A DNA stretch of 64,000 nt, from the NCBI GenBank assembly GCA_001599595.1, contig BCHH01000006.1:1585214-1649213 (forward strand), in the 5' to 3' direction. The position numbers were made by a program, and so were the translations under genes. The DNA is from Beverwykella pulmonaria (lineage: Eukaryota > Ascomycota > Dothideomycetes > Pleosporales > Melanommataceae). Below, in pieces: positions 1 to 12,248 of the stretch (position 1 is the first letter of the stretch; the number at the start of each line of letters is the position of its first letter). The notes beneath the pieces are model-generated. The model was not told the origin of the DNA, ran no database searches, and saw only the letters and a list, made by a program, of their open reading frames with translations.

Positions 1-1232
1 TGCCCGTATATTCAGAGATTCGACCGCTCGTTGAGAATGCATGTGAATGCCGGATCAGTGTAGGATTGATCAAATCCTTGCCGATAAGTGTCAGTATAGA
101 GACATTTGGAGTCGGAAGCGTGCATTGAAATTGACGTTGATAGCTAATGAACGCCTGAAGAGGGTATCGTGGTCGGAGATTCAGGACGGTTTGGGGAATG
201 AGCGCCAGGGGCCTACTAGCGTGAATCAGGCCTAGCGTGAATTAGCAAGCTCTTGCGCTGTTCTGCCCCATCTTCAACCCACAACCCATCAATTCTCGAT
301 TCGCGAGCATTATCTAACGCGGCGCCAAATGAGCCGCCTCGACCGATATCTTATCTGAAACTGGCGCTGGTGTTCATACATATATTCGACGAGCGCTTGG
401 TGTAACTCGCCTCTCGACGAGAACGAGACATGCGCCCAACCCCAGCCCAGGAGATCGGCACTCATCCTTGAAAGGGAGAGGAACCGCCGACTCGGTAATA
501 TTGGGACTTGCAGTCCTCAATACAACAGGGAGATACTAGCATAAGGCCAAGCGCATCATTTAGACCCTACCGCATATTGACACGTCCGAGGAGAATTAAC
601 AGGACAGTCAAGCAAACATTAGGCCACAAGCCATAATATCAGCTCCGTCTTGCCAAGCACTACTGTATCTACCAGCAGTGCTTCGACAACCTGCTTGAGA
701 TCCTTCTAGCAGACCACTTACGGTTCTTACTCCTACCAGCTAATTATGCATTCAGAATATTTCCCTGTTCTTTACCCATCCAAACAGTCCAAAATAATTC
801 GCCTTTGCATCGTACTCCTTACGTAGTTTAAGAAGTGTGTGACCTGCCAAAAGAAACGAAAAGAGGAGAAAACAAGCGCCCACGGACTTGCAGGACGAAT
901 CAAGTCGCGATTCCCTGTCAGCTGCTTTAACCGGCATCGCCTCCTACTTTTGTTAGTCTTGATTATTCCTAGTCTTCGCCTCTCGGCCCGTCTCTCTCTC
1001 ATGTGCTTCTCGCGCATGACGTTGCTCCTTGCAAGTTTCTCCAGGCTGTTTATCAAAATACAAAACCCATGAGTAGCGCCATCGGACGTGGTCGAAAACG
1101 CGCTGCGTCCGATCTCGAAGGTGCGGGGGTGAGCTCGGGTATCCTTCCATGTCTCGATTATACATGCATATTAACAAATCATTTCCCTATTGCGACCTTT
1201 TCGCTGTCCATTCGTTCCTCAAGTCAGACGTC
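1..1232. other. Intergenic, upstream of GH3 gene
   Basis: I see no supportable gene. Short open frames (longest about 90 codons) overlap on both strands and look random. The last few hundred bases should hold the promoter and 5' UTR of the beta-glucosidase gene. The window edge may cut a neighbouring gene, but nothing here is recognisable. Confidence 0.5.
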
Positions 1233-4010
1233 ATGTCGGCCTCACAGTTGCTTTTAATTGTTTCTCTAATCCTATTATCTCTATCATCATACACGTCAAG
1301 CATAGATGTGCCAGCGGGATATGTCGCGCCACCCTACTACCCAGCACCTCATGGAGGCTGGACGTCAGGTTGGGCTGAGAGCTACCGAAAGGCCTCCCTG
1401 CTCGTTTCGAATATGACTTTAGCGGAAAAGACAAACGTCACGGCTGGAACTGGAATCTTCATGGGCAGATGCGTTGGAAACACTGGTAGCGCGGCAAGAG
1501 TGGAATTCCCCCAACTCTGCTTGCAAGATGGGCCTTTGGGTATTCGGAATTCAGATCATAACACTGCCTTCCCGGCTGGTATTACAGTCGGTGCAACCTT
1601 CGACAAGGATTTGATGTATGCTCGAGGCGTTGCTTTAGGAGAAGAATTCAGAGGGAAGGGTGTCAACATACATCTTGGCCCAAGTGTCGGACCCTTGGGA
1701 CGAAAGCCTCGAGGTGGAAGAAACTGGGAAGGCTTTGGCGCTGGTATGTATCTCGTCAAAAGAGCCACTTTGACCTCAAAAGACATTCACTGATTTTGCA
1801 TCAAAGACCCGGTTTTGCAGGCATTTGGGGGATCGCGAACAATTGAAGGCATTCAGAGTGTCGGCGTAATTGCTACAATTAAACATTTAATTGCTAACGA
1901 ACAAGAACAGTACAGAATGTACAATCTGGTCCAGCCCGGGATTAGCTCAAACGTGGACGACAGAACACTTCATGAGCTTTACTTGTGGCCCTTCGCCGAG
2001 GGTGTAAGATCAGGTGTTGGGGCAGTCATGATGGCTTATAATGCTGTAAGTCTATTCCCTCTCAATTTTCACCCCGGATGCCTTTCAGGCCATGTTTTTG
2101 TAGAAACATGATTGAAGGGTCTAACGTTCTAAAAGGTCAATGGATCGGCTTGCTCCCAGAACAGCTATCTCATCAACAACATCTTGAAAGACGAACTCGG
2201 GTTCCAGGGTTTCGTCATGTCGGATTGGCTAGCTCAAATCTCCGGTGTTGCATCTACTCTCTCAGGTTTGGATATGTCCATGCCTGGTGACATTCACACC
2301 ATCCCTCTCCTTGGCAGCTCATACTGGATGTACGAATACTCGAGATCCATTCTTAACGGTTCCGTCCCCGTCGACCGCCTGAACGATGCTGTGACCCGAA
2401 TCTTCGCGGCATGGTTCCAGATGGGTCAAGACCAGGGCTACCCGAAGCCGAATTTCGACTCGAATACTCTGGACGCCGAGGGGCCCCTGTACCCCGGTGC
2501 CCTTTTTTCCCCGACTGGCGTCGTGAATGAGTTTGTTGATGTTCAGGGGAACCATGCCACTGTTGCGCGTGATATCGCCCGCGATGCAATTACGCTCCTC
2601 AAGAACACCAACGGAATCCTACCGCTGTCGAGAACCGCGAGACTGAAGGTCTTTGGTACAGATGCGGAAAAGAATCCCGACGGAATCAACTCATGCACTG
2701 ACATGGGCTGCGACAAAGGCACCCTTACACTAGGCTGGGGTTCTGGGTCTGCAAGGCTTCCATATCTCGACTCTCCCATCGATGCCCTTAAATCACGTGG
2801 AGCCAACTACACGTTTTTCAACACAGACTCCTTCCCCTCGAACTCCAACCCCACCGCCTCCGACATCGCCCTCGTGTTTGTGAACGCCGATTCAGGAGAA
2901 AACTACATCACAGTCGAGAACAACCCTGGCGACCGAACCAGCGCAAACCTCAACCTCTGGCACAACGGCAACAAACTAATCCAAGACGTGGCCGCAAAAT
3001 ACACAAACGTCATCGTAATCGTGCACACGGTCGGTCCAGTCTTGCTGGAAGCATGGCACGACCTCGCGTCCGTGAAAGGCGTTGTTTTCGCGCATCTCCC
3101 CGGACAAGAAGCAGGCGAATCCCTCATGCAGATTCTCTTCGGCGACGTCTCGCCGTCCGGCCACCTCCCCTACACGATTCCCAAGAGCGAAGATGATTAC
3201 CCAGCCAGCTTGGACCTTGTAGGTTTCGAGCTAGGCCAGCCACAGGATACCTTCAACGAGGGTCTATACATCGATTACCGCCACTTCAATAAAATGAACA
3301 TCACGCCGCGGTACGCATTCGGGCACGGACTGAGCTACACCACATTCTCTTTCACAAACGCAACCATCACGCCCGTCACGCCGCTGACTTCGGTACCCCC
3401 TGCGCGTCCAGCAAAGGGTTCTACTCCATCATACGCAACGACTATCCCGCCGGCAGCAGAAGCGTACTGGCCCGCGAACTTCCCAAACCGCATCTGGAGG
3501 TACTTGTACTCTTGGCTCGAAAAGGGAGACGCAGATAACGCGGCTGCCGACCGCGCAGCCGGAAAAACCTACCCGTACCCCGTGGGCTACACCAACGTCC
3601 AGAAACCAGGCCCGGCGGCCGGCGGCGCACAAGGCGGAAACCCAGCCCTTTTCGACATTGCATACACCATCTCTGTCCTTGTAACCAACACTGGGAACGC
3701 GGCGGGAAGAGCTGTGGCACAGCTCTATGTACAATTTCCGCAGGGTGGGAGCGTGGATACGCCGGTGATTCAACTAAGGGATTTTGCGAAGACGGGAATT
3801 TTAGAGGTCGGGAAAACGCAGACGGTGGAATTGAGGGTTACAAGGAAGGATTTGAGTGTTTGGGATACGGGTGTGCAGAATTGGGTTGTACCGGATGTAG
3901 GGGGCGATTATGGGGTTTGGATTGGGGAGGCGAGTGATAAGTTGGGTGAGGGCATTAGGTGTGGTAGTGTGACGGGGAAGTGTGTGAAGGGGGTCAAGTC
4001 TCCGGTGTGA
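1233..4010 (+). CDS. Secreted GH3 beta-glucosidase
   Basis: Predicted extracellular glycoside hydrolase family 3 beta-glucosidase that removes terminal glucose from cello-oligosaccharides and related beta-glucosides. Exons 1233-1743, 1807-2045 and 2136-4010 join in frame to 874 aa, a usual length for fungal secreted GH3 enzymes. The ATG at 1233 is followed by a hydrophobic signal peptide (about residues 1-23). An in-frame ATG at 1149 would add residues before the signal and is less likely. The catalytic N-terminal domain contains [11 protein letters not shown] across intron 1 and the nucleophile motif VMSDW (Asp280). The second domain has NADSGENY, whose Glu505 matches the family acid/base position. 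A fibronectin-III-like domain ends the protein. Introns are 63 and 90 bp. Intron 1 uses the AG at 1805-1806, because the CAG at 1818-1820 would break the frame. Confidence 0.93.
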
Positions 4011-4703
4011 ATTTTCAAAATGATCACGTCTGTAGGTATTAGTAATAGTAATAGTAACGAAGCAACTTATCTTGGTAACGGGTGAATGAATTGTTCCTAT
4101 CGCGAATAAAGCTACTGCGTTTTCTTACCTCTACTTGCCGATACTCCAATATATGGGGCGTGCTGGTACATACAGTAGCGAAGCGTGCGGGACAATCCAT
4201 CTGTCTAGCCTCTAACAAGAATCTAGTACATGCGCTTGTGGACTAGGACTGACTGCTCGCAGTGTTTTTCAATACACCCATGTTCAATCCCATAAAGGCG
4301 TGTTATAAGACCTACTACATCTTAGTGTCGCCATTGAGAAAGACTTGCTCATATGCAAAGCGCATGCTGGTGGATGGACTAAGATTGCACAGCGGGTGGA
4401 TGGGCACTTTTTGCCTAGGGCCCGATGCGTGCACAGCTCCACGGAGATAGCTATCACTGCCTGGTTCTATGCGTTAACGTGATTGATGGAAGTCTCATTT
4501 CTCATTGTCCTCGGTACTTGAGCTATCCTCTTTCCCTGTTCATGAAATCCGCCCTAAGGACACTTTCAGTGTCAACGTGAAAGCCAAAACGCCACCCAGT
4601 GAGCTTCCCACCCTACTATCCTGCCCTAGATGCTATCCCAATAGCTAGATGGGTATTAGAACAAAGAGCCAACCTAGCCAAATTGAAAGTAATGTCTCCT
4701 CCT
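4011..4703. other. Intergenic between convergent genes
   Basis: Shared 3' flank of the GH3 gene and the minus-strand gene ending at 4704. An AATAAA-like signal (GAATAAAGC) lies near 4103 downstream of the GH3 stop and could direct polyadenylation. No gene is seen. Confidence 0.5.
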
Positions 4704-6970
4704 TCAAGAGAAGTCCTCCTTCGCATCCTCATTCTCCGCCTCCCAAATAACCATCTGCGGGATCGGCGTCCCCTCCCTCGTCCCCGCATTCCGACTCGAG
4801 CTCCTCTCTCTCTCCCTCATACCCCCATTTCCATCTCTTCCCTCCCTCCTTTCCATCCCTTCACTATCGCCCATACTTCCCTCCTGCTCACCCTGTCCGT
4901 TACCTCTCTTCTCCACCACAGCCCTCAAATCCCGCCCGGGCGTCCTGACAAGCACCTCACTACACTTGACACAAACCCTCAAATAGCACCACGTGCACGC
5001 CCACTTCCGCTCCCGGCTATTCTCATGGCATACCATGCACGCCATGGGCTGGCACTCGTTTTTGGACCAGACATAGTTGGCGTGCGCGGCGTAGCAGTTT
5101 ATATGCTTATTTGTGATTGGGGCAGCGGCGCTGGGGAGAGGGCGGATTACGAGGGGTGTGAAGAGTGGGGAGGTTGGGGAGATGGGTTCGGGTTGTTGTT
5201 GTTGTTGGGTTTGTGAGAAGGACTCTGGTTGCTGGACGAGTGGTTGCGGTTGCGCGGGCCGTGATGTCGTGCGTGGGGGGAAGGAGGTTGTGGCTGCTGG
5301 GGGGGAGACGGGAGATTGAGATTGTGTGGATTGAGCGGATTGGGCACGTGGTGGTGGTTGAACCTGTGGGCGTTGCGATGGCTTGGGGATGGCTTCGTAG
5401 CTGAATGGACGGTGAGTCCCTTCGAGTGATACTGGCGAGACCGGCGACTGCGGACCCATTGGTCCTTTGGTGGTAGGAAATGTAGAGCCTTGATTTTCTA
5501 CATCCATAGTCTTATTCGGCGACGGTGTCGGGCCCGGAGTGATAGTAGTCAAATTCGTTGGTCTTGCAGAAGCGCTCTTAGTATTCCCCTGTAAGCCATA
5601 CAGAGTTAGCATTGTGCGATGCGGCTCGAGAGAGCCACTCACGGTTTCGTGAGCGCTTGATATGCGCGGGTTTCGGGGGAGGAAGATATACCTTTACGTT
5701 CATTAGATCGAAGCCTGTGCTGCTCTTACCGCGCATGTGTTTTGCGCTGGTAGGAGTTTCTTGGCCACGGGCTCGAGGATTGGACGGAAGGCCCATGGTG
5801 TAGATTTTCTTTGGTGGTGCGGGTGCAGGCATGTCTGATTGTTGCTGGTCTGGTGTCGGCGGGAGCTGAGTGGGGACGGGCAGTGGCGTTCGGGTCACTT
5901 CTTCTACGGATTGCGATCGAGCTGAGGATTTGGACAACCGTTCTTGGGGGATGGAGGCTGGAGTGACGGTCGCGACGCTGTCGTTGCTCTTGTTCCTCGA
6001 TGCTGGCATGGGAGGCAGTGGTCCGTTTTTGCCGCCGCGAGGCCCTACACCCAAATCTGCGAGGCTCTTGAACTTCTTCGTCAGGTCTGGAACAGCTTTC
6101 CGCTTGATGACTGGTAACGATTGGGCTGTCTCGTTCTGCCTCTGATTCGGTACTACATCTTGCGACTCCACCGAGTCCTTGCGGTCTCTTTGATTCTTTG
6201 ACTCACTTCCTCCCATCGCAGGCTGCTGGCGTCTCTCAGATTTCGCAGGAGGTGGCGGCGGCGGAAGTGGTCGTTCTTCTTCGATAGCGGGTTCGGGTTC
6301 GGGAACTGGGACTGGTAACGGTTTCGATGCTGTAGACGAAGGCAAAATGGTCTCCGGTGCGGGAACTGAAGGCGTCGGCGGGACGATAGCTGTTGATCCG
6401 TTGCTCACAGCCAACTTGAGCGAGCGTGGTTTCGAGCTGCGAGATAGCGACCGATATACAATTTTGGTTGGCGGTGAAGACTCTAGTGAGTTTTTCCGCT
6501 CTCCATAGTTGGAGATGGGGCTTTGAGGCTCGTCCACTACAAAATTGTCAACATTGGTTCGTTTGGGAGTACAGTACACTACACCACACTGCCCTACGCT
6601 AGAAAGGGGAAGGGAGTAAACCGGGGAGAGGACGAAAATATATAGGGAGATACCAGGGCGCAGAAGTGTAGATGAGAGTGTGAAAGTAAATATGGACGCG
6701 CGATAAGAGAGCAAGCAGCCAAAGTCTGATCCACCCAGCCTAGCCAACCCTTGGTCTTGACTCACCTCGTAGTTGGAACTTCATGTTCATCAGAGACAGC
6801 GGCGAATCATCCTTTTCAGGCGGTGGTGGAGGAAGCTCTTTGAAGTCTGGGGAGTATGCATATGGCGACCCGAAGCCATTTCCATAGTCGTTGAGAAGGG
6901 CGCTGACAACGTCTTGCCGTGATGAAGGAGCGGATAAACCAAAGCCTGGTTGGGTCATGATTTGGGTCAT
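4704..6970 (-). CDS. Pro/Ser-rich protein with C-terminal Cys cluster
   Basis: Conserved-looking fungal protein of unknown function, about 644 aa. Exons on the minus strand are 6970-6766, 6536-5692 (or 6536-5698) and 5588-4704. The first junction is secure: donor GTGAGT, acceptor TTTGTAG, phase 1. The second is uncertain. A textbook GTGAGT donor at 5642 with a GCTAAC branch and CTTACAG acceptor would put a stop three codons into the next exon, so I prefer an upstream donor (GTATAT or GTAAAG) that keeps frame. Most of the chain is low complexity, rich in Pro, Ser, Gln and Lys, with a run of seven prolines. Around residues 515-560 lies a dense Cys/His cluster (CYAAH, CMVCHENS, CTWCYLRVCVKC) that looks like a zinc-binding module. 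The C-terminus is Arg/Ser/Gly-rich. A signalling or chromatin role is possible but not shown. Confidence 0.7.
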
Positions 6971-8547
6971 TATATATAAGTTTTTCTGGCGCTTTGTATA
7001 TGTGGTAGGACTGGTGTGGCTCTCTGCCAAAACAAACGATTGTGGCAGGAAATCCGAAAGTTTGTTTGCCTCGTTCCAGTCCCGTGGTATGTGATACGTG
7101 GTATCCGTCGTATGGCAGTAAGTAATTCGCAAAGTCGAAATGTCAAAAGTAAAGAGCGAAGCCTTGGCGAGGGAATGACGTTTTGCAAAGCGCTCGTGAA
7201 CGGTTGGGCGACACGCTTGATGAGTTGGATGTATGCCGACGGGCGTGGATTACATTAAAAAGAGAGAGCTGACGGAGTATTAGGAGACAGAGTCGTCGTG
7301 TTCACTTTGACGGACAATTCGCTGGACGTCGCGAGTACAAGACGTCTCCTGGGGTCAGGGCTGACGAATAGATGGACAGACCATCAAACGCGTGAGCGTT
7401 TTACATGCCGGCAGGCGTCCTGATTGTCACAGCTTTGCCCCACCAGCCGACGATCCCATGCAAGGATACCGATGCTGTGTGGATAGACGAGAGTGAGGAT
7501 TTAAGATGACAGGAGGGAACCGGCCCGCGGTCGTGGGTTGTTGAGTCTCCGGATCTGCGGTACCGCACCGGTACATCCAGAGTGAAGAATATTCACCCAA
7601 GATGAACGAACCCACAACTCCATGATAGCAGCGCTCTCTCAATCGGGCAGCGGAGAACAAGTCAAGGGGTTTTGTGCAGTGCATTTGTATTGCTGGAACC
7701 TGACGGACGGCTGACGTGCCACGGACAGTGCTCAGGGGCCCACGCCCGACAGCGGGACACCAAAAACGTGACTCCGCCATGTTTCAGGTCTGCTCCGCTG
7801 AATGCGACCACAATGCTTTGTTTTGCCATGCATGGATGACTCGCCGTGGGGCATCACAGCTGAAATGCAAAAAGGCTTCAAGAGGGGCTTGCTGTGCGGG
7901 AAGTACACCAGTCATGGAATTAGGTGCGAGAAAATAGAGTACGGCGAGAGTGCATCCACGATTTTCAACATTGGCACGAAGCGACCGTCTGCCACATGTA
8001 AATTGCACAGACTATCTTCACGAAATTTCCAGGACTGTTTGTACCACACTTCCCCAGCCCGTCATATCAGCACCCGCCCGACCAATTAGAAAATAGAGAT
8101 ATATGGCGATATATCATTAAATAGTGAGGTATAGGTATAGGGTGATCATATCATATGTATCGTCCCCTGGAAATATGCTCAAGAAAAATGGTGCCTGTTC
8201 CTTCGCCCAAGAAGTTCCAAACGCCTTCGTCCGGATAAGGCCGGCTGCTCATAAGCCACGCCATTCCTCCGGTTTTATTGTTCTTGTGGGTATCCTCCGT
8301 GCCAGCTATGCCTGCTGGTTTCTTAGTGACAAAGGAAAGGTGAAGCAGCCCATGCGCCGTCGCTAATGATTCGACTGATCAGAGCCGAGGAAATCCAGGG
8401 GTGTTTGGATAGGTAAAGTATATATATACAAGAGAAAGAAGTGGTTCCCTCGATCCTGGCGATAACAGAGGGCGGCCGAAAGGATTAAGGAAGCAATACG
8501 TGATCCGGTTGGATGTGCCGAAAAATGGGTCCAGTGGACATGATGGC
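6971..8547. other. Intergenic
   Basis: About 1.6 kb between two minus-strand genes. It holds the upstream region of the Cys-cluster gene and the 3' flank of the DUF7729 gene. AT-rich simple sequence (TATATATAC near 8420, alternating AT near 8095-8160) is present. Open frames here are short and unconvincing. Confidence 0.45.
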
Positions 8548-9797
8548 TCACTGGAAGAAGAAGAGAAGTATCATTATCAGAGAAATGGTGGGTGCAAGGG
8601 AAGCCGAAGTTCCGGAAGCGCCGCCTTTCAGCGGTATTGCGGTCTTGTTCACAAACGTGGGCCCGCATGCGAGGTCGATCTGCTGTGCCGCTGCGTTGTA
8701 GGTTTTGCTAATGGGTTGTGTGCTGTTGCCAGCGAACGAGGAGAAGATGGCCATTGCGTCCTGCAGACACGTGTTGCACGTCGGACGTGCCCCGCCAGGT
8801 AGGCTCACGCCGAGGGGCAGGTAGTAAGGATAGGAGTCTGTGGTCGCTGATGAGTTGGTAACTGCGTTGGCGAAACCTGCATGCAACCGTTAGCAGGGTT
8901 CAGATGATGAGTCCTCTGAGGGAGATCTTACAATAGCTGCCTTGGCTATCTCGCAAGCAGCTTGCCTGGTATAGAGGCTCGTAGGCAAGCAGCCCGTTGT
9001 ATGCCTGCAGGACCTGGGGGTTGTCGTTCTTGTAGTCCACACCGCAGTTGTTGTTGGATACGAGCTGCCGCGCGCGGGTGGCCATTGTATCCCGACAAGT
9101 GGTCACGTTGGCGGCGCAGGTGGCCTCGAGGGTCTGGGTGATGCGGATGAAGGATTTGGAGGCGTCGAAGAAGGCACTCGAGGTCTGCATGCGCTGTTAG
9201 CATAGTCTTTGCGCGCAGTGGGGTGGGAAGACGCGCCTGGAGCATTAGCGAGAAGGGATGGCAGTTGTTGAATTCATTATCGGTGAGGATCGCCTGGAAG
9301 AACTTGGCACAGGACGAGGTGAAGTTGTTCGAAAGCGATGTGTCAAAGGGCGTTGGGATCTTGAAGTCCGAGTTGGAGGCATTCGGGTCCGTGGTAATGG
9401 ACCGCTTCGAGGGCGGCGCAGATGCGGTCCTGGTCGCATCGTGCGCGCGACGCTGCAGACGCATTAAGTGGGGGGTGACGGGCGGCGACCGCGTGTCTAC
9501 CACGAGCAGCGAGGGTCCTTTCCACGGGGCGACGTCTTCGACGGGCACAGCAGGCAGGGATGCAGATCGACGTTGCTGGATACGCCGATCATATGGGTTC
9601 TGGGCGGACGCGGTGCCGAGCAGCGTCATGAAGAGAACGAGCAGCGAGAGCAGCGCGCGCTGCTTTGTATAAAAAGAGCGTCCATGTCGCCTCTGACTAT
9701 TATTTTGGTGCCTCTCCCGCGGCGAGGCCTGCTGGTGCGACGTTGATGATCCCGACGCCCGTTTCAACTCGGCGGCCTGACTCTCCACCCCAGCCAT
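8548..9797 (-). CDS. DUF7729-type GPI-anchored cell-wall protein
   Basis: Predicted surface protein of the fungal DUF7729 family, function unknown. Exons 9797-9237, 9184-8932 and 8876-8548 give 380 aa. Starting at 9827 would add ten residues. A hydrophobic stretch near residues 45-65, after a basic head, acts as signal or signal-anchor. The Cys-containing core (SSCAKFFQAIL, CHPFSLMLQ, TSSAFFDASKSF, NNNCGVDY, LYQASCL, TCNTCLQDAM) and several Asn-X-Ser/Thr sites follow. The C-terminus is a small-residue stretch (GGASGTSAS) followed by a hydrophobic tail ending in FFFQ, typical of GPI attachment. Intron 2 (8877-8931) is canonical GT-AG. Intron 1 (9185-9236) only works with a GC donor: no in-frame GT exists, whereas CAG|GC with a GCTAAC branch and CAG acceptor joins conserved residues exactly. 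Confidence 0.85.
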
Positions 9798-12248
9798 GAT
9801 GTTTCTATTTCTCGATGCGCACTCCATCCTTCTGTCGTCCTATCCTGCGATGGTTATGATTACTGCGGCCTCGACAGTCGTTGCCAGAACATGACCTCTG
9901 CGACCCAAAGCTGCCGGTCGTGCAGGCTCTGGACGGACTGGGTCGGCGTGAGAATCCCTCGCAGGCGTCTGGAAGGGCGGCAGCAGGCTGGCAGCGTTCG
10001 ATAGGGAGCGATGGTCGGGATGGTTTGAAGCGGTGGTGCTGCAGACGGGGGGACGTCGAATGGAATGTCGATCGTAGCCAGAGGAGGATGTTGGTGTGAT
10101 ATCAAGACGGGTTCTAGCAGCCCATGCACAACAGCAGGCCACCACGGCCAACACGAGGGAGCAGCTGTTCCTTATTTCATTGTCTTCGTGCGCCAAAGCC
10201 CTTGGGTGTGGAGCTGCTTGCGCACGCAGCAAGCCACCCTCTGAACATGGTCTGAACATGGGCTGAACATGGGAATAAAGCCAGGGCCCGTGGCGCCGAG
10301 CAAACATCCAAAAACGCAGAAAAACAACCTGGTTGAACACAGTTCGGCAGTATCGCCGTGCTACCCCGTACCTGCTGATAGGCCGCCGTACCCAATTGGC
10401 AATATGCCATGCCGCATGGGGAGAGTGACTTTGCGGGAGACTGCCCCAGGCAAAAAACATATGCCCTTGGCAAGCAAGTTGCATGCACAATCCGCGAGAC
10501 TTGCACGGCAGGCCTCGAATAAGTGCAAAGCTGAAAATAGTCGGTTGTGAAGTTGAACGGATGCATCTCACGTCGTGCACAAACTGCGACATTGGCGCTG
10601 CATCACACCTCAGGCCGGAGACCACCACTCAGCCCTGGAGTCCTCGTGGACACATCTCTCGCAACCGTGGATCACAGCAAGCAGTCTCAATTTCCCTACC
10701 ACGGAACCTCACCCACTATCGGCGTGCCCATGTCACCGTTGCCTGCCAAGCCAATAAAGCCACCTCGAACTGTTCCCCCTATGGCGCCGTTTGCATCGTA
10801 TCAGCCCTCCCGCCAACGTCGTCGAGCTCATTTCATCCAAGTCCACTCACGTTTGAACATTTTCTCGATGCGCCGACATCATTCGAAGAGATAGAACCCT
10901 TGAGCTGTCACCTGTCACCTGTTGCCTTGTCTTCTAAACCCACAGGTTCATCCTAGGAGGCGTTGCATGCCAGTTCGGTGCCTGCGCACATTCATCTCGC
11001 AGTCAAATTGCCCCAATACTTTCCTCTCTGCGTTCATATCGAATCGTAAGACGACTTCCCCTACGGGGAAGTGCAGCAGGGCGGGCATTGGATGGCAATC
11101 GCATACCAACTGCCAACTTTCTTCGTTGCATTCTGGGATACGAAGTTGTGCCTCGTGCTTACATTGCAGCGCCAAATTTCAAATTTCAAATTCCAATCCT
11201 TCCTCTTCCTCCCTACGATCTCGAAAGGCATAATCACGCATGCTGTTGGCAATATTGACGATAAAATTACTGTCTCTGCCCCTTAATCACCCATCTCACT
11301 CTCAACCATCAATTCAACAAACACCAACCCTCCCGCCCCTCACGATATTAATAAACCATCACAACCCCTCTCTTCATCCCAACGCCTCCATCTATTACCC
11401 ACCATATCATGTTGTTTCGTACTCATTTCCCTTCGCCCTAACCCACATCAACAACCTTGAAGACTGTCCACCCCGCCGACATGAAGTCGTTACCTCGTCC
11501 CCTGCATATGCACACCGCGCAAATTTCCTATTTTCCTAAACCTTCTTGCTATACCCCCCGCCACCTCGCCGTGTACCCGATGATAGAATACTCGTGATGG
11601 TCCAACCTAGAAGTTCCCGGATGCGAATATTAATAAGTGTACGTTCTTAAGATTGAGAGCATTCAGCCGAAGAGGGGAAGTGTCAGTATGAAACGAAACA
11701 CCGCCCTATTGAGTTTGTCGGTACTCATTCGGGGAGCTGCGAACAAAGCACAGCTATAGGCAATTTGAGAATTTACTCGTTCTCTAACGTCGTCGTCGTC
11801 ATCAACGCCGATATGGGTCGATTATCGGAAGTTTTCCATCAGGCCTCATAGTCCAACACACCAGCAGCTGCAAGTTTATCAATTATTTCCCGAGCTTCGG
11901 GAGAGTGGGTCTGCAGGCAAGTCCCTCAATAGCAATGTTCATCGGTGGGCGGAATTAAAAGCATCATTTGTGGAGTCTTGTTGTTTCCCCCTGCTGTTTC
12001 CCCCTGCATTCAGAGGAGTGACTAGGGCTGGGAGGTGAACTTCTAAATTCCCATTTTAGCTACGTAAAGATGTCTGAACTATCGAAGCTCAAATAGGATG
12101 GAGAAAACTCCCACCATAATGCTTATGGGATCAGGGCGCACATTGTAACCCCAGAAGAGCCGAAATAAACCATTGAGATCCGCGCTTGCAACTATGCACC
12201 TTGATCAACCCATCTCTTCTGTAATTGGCTTCATTTGTTTCGTCGATT
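9798..12248. other. Long intergenic region, pyrimidine-rich
   Basis: About 2.4 kb upstream of the DUF7729 gene and downstream of exportin-T. The plus strand has long C/T-rich tracts (about 11280-11560), as is common in fungal promoters, and a short tandem duplication of CTGTTTCCCC near 11985-12006. Open frames of up to about 260 codons exist on the minus strand (9840-10628), but their composition and translation look random. No RNA gene was recognised. Confidence 0.5.

Noticed and set aside
47..235. A 62-codon frame near the window start as a gene fragment.
   Set aside because: No recognisable domain, and too short to separate from chance.
9840..10628. A 262-codon open frame on the minus strand upstream of the DUF7729 gene.
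   Set aside because: Composition and overlapping frames look random, with no domain, signal peptide or splice structure.
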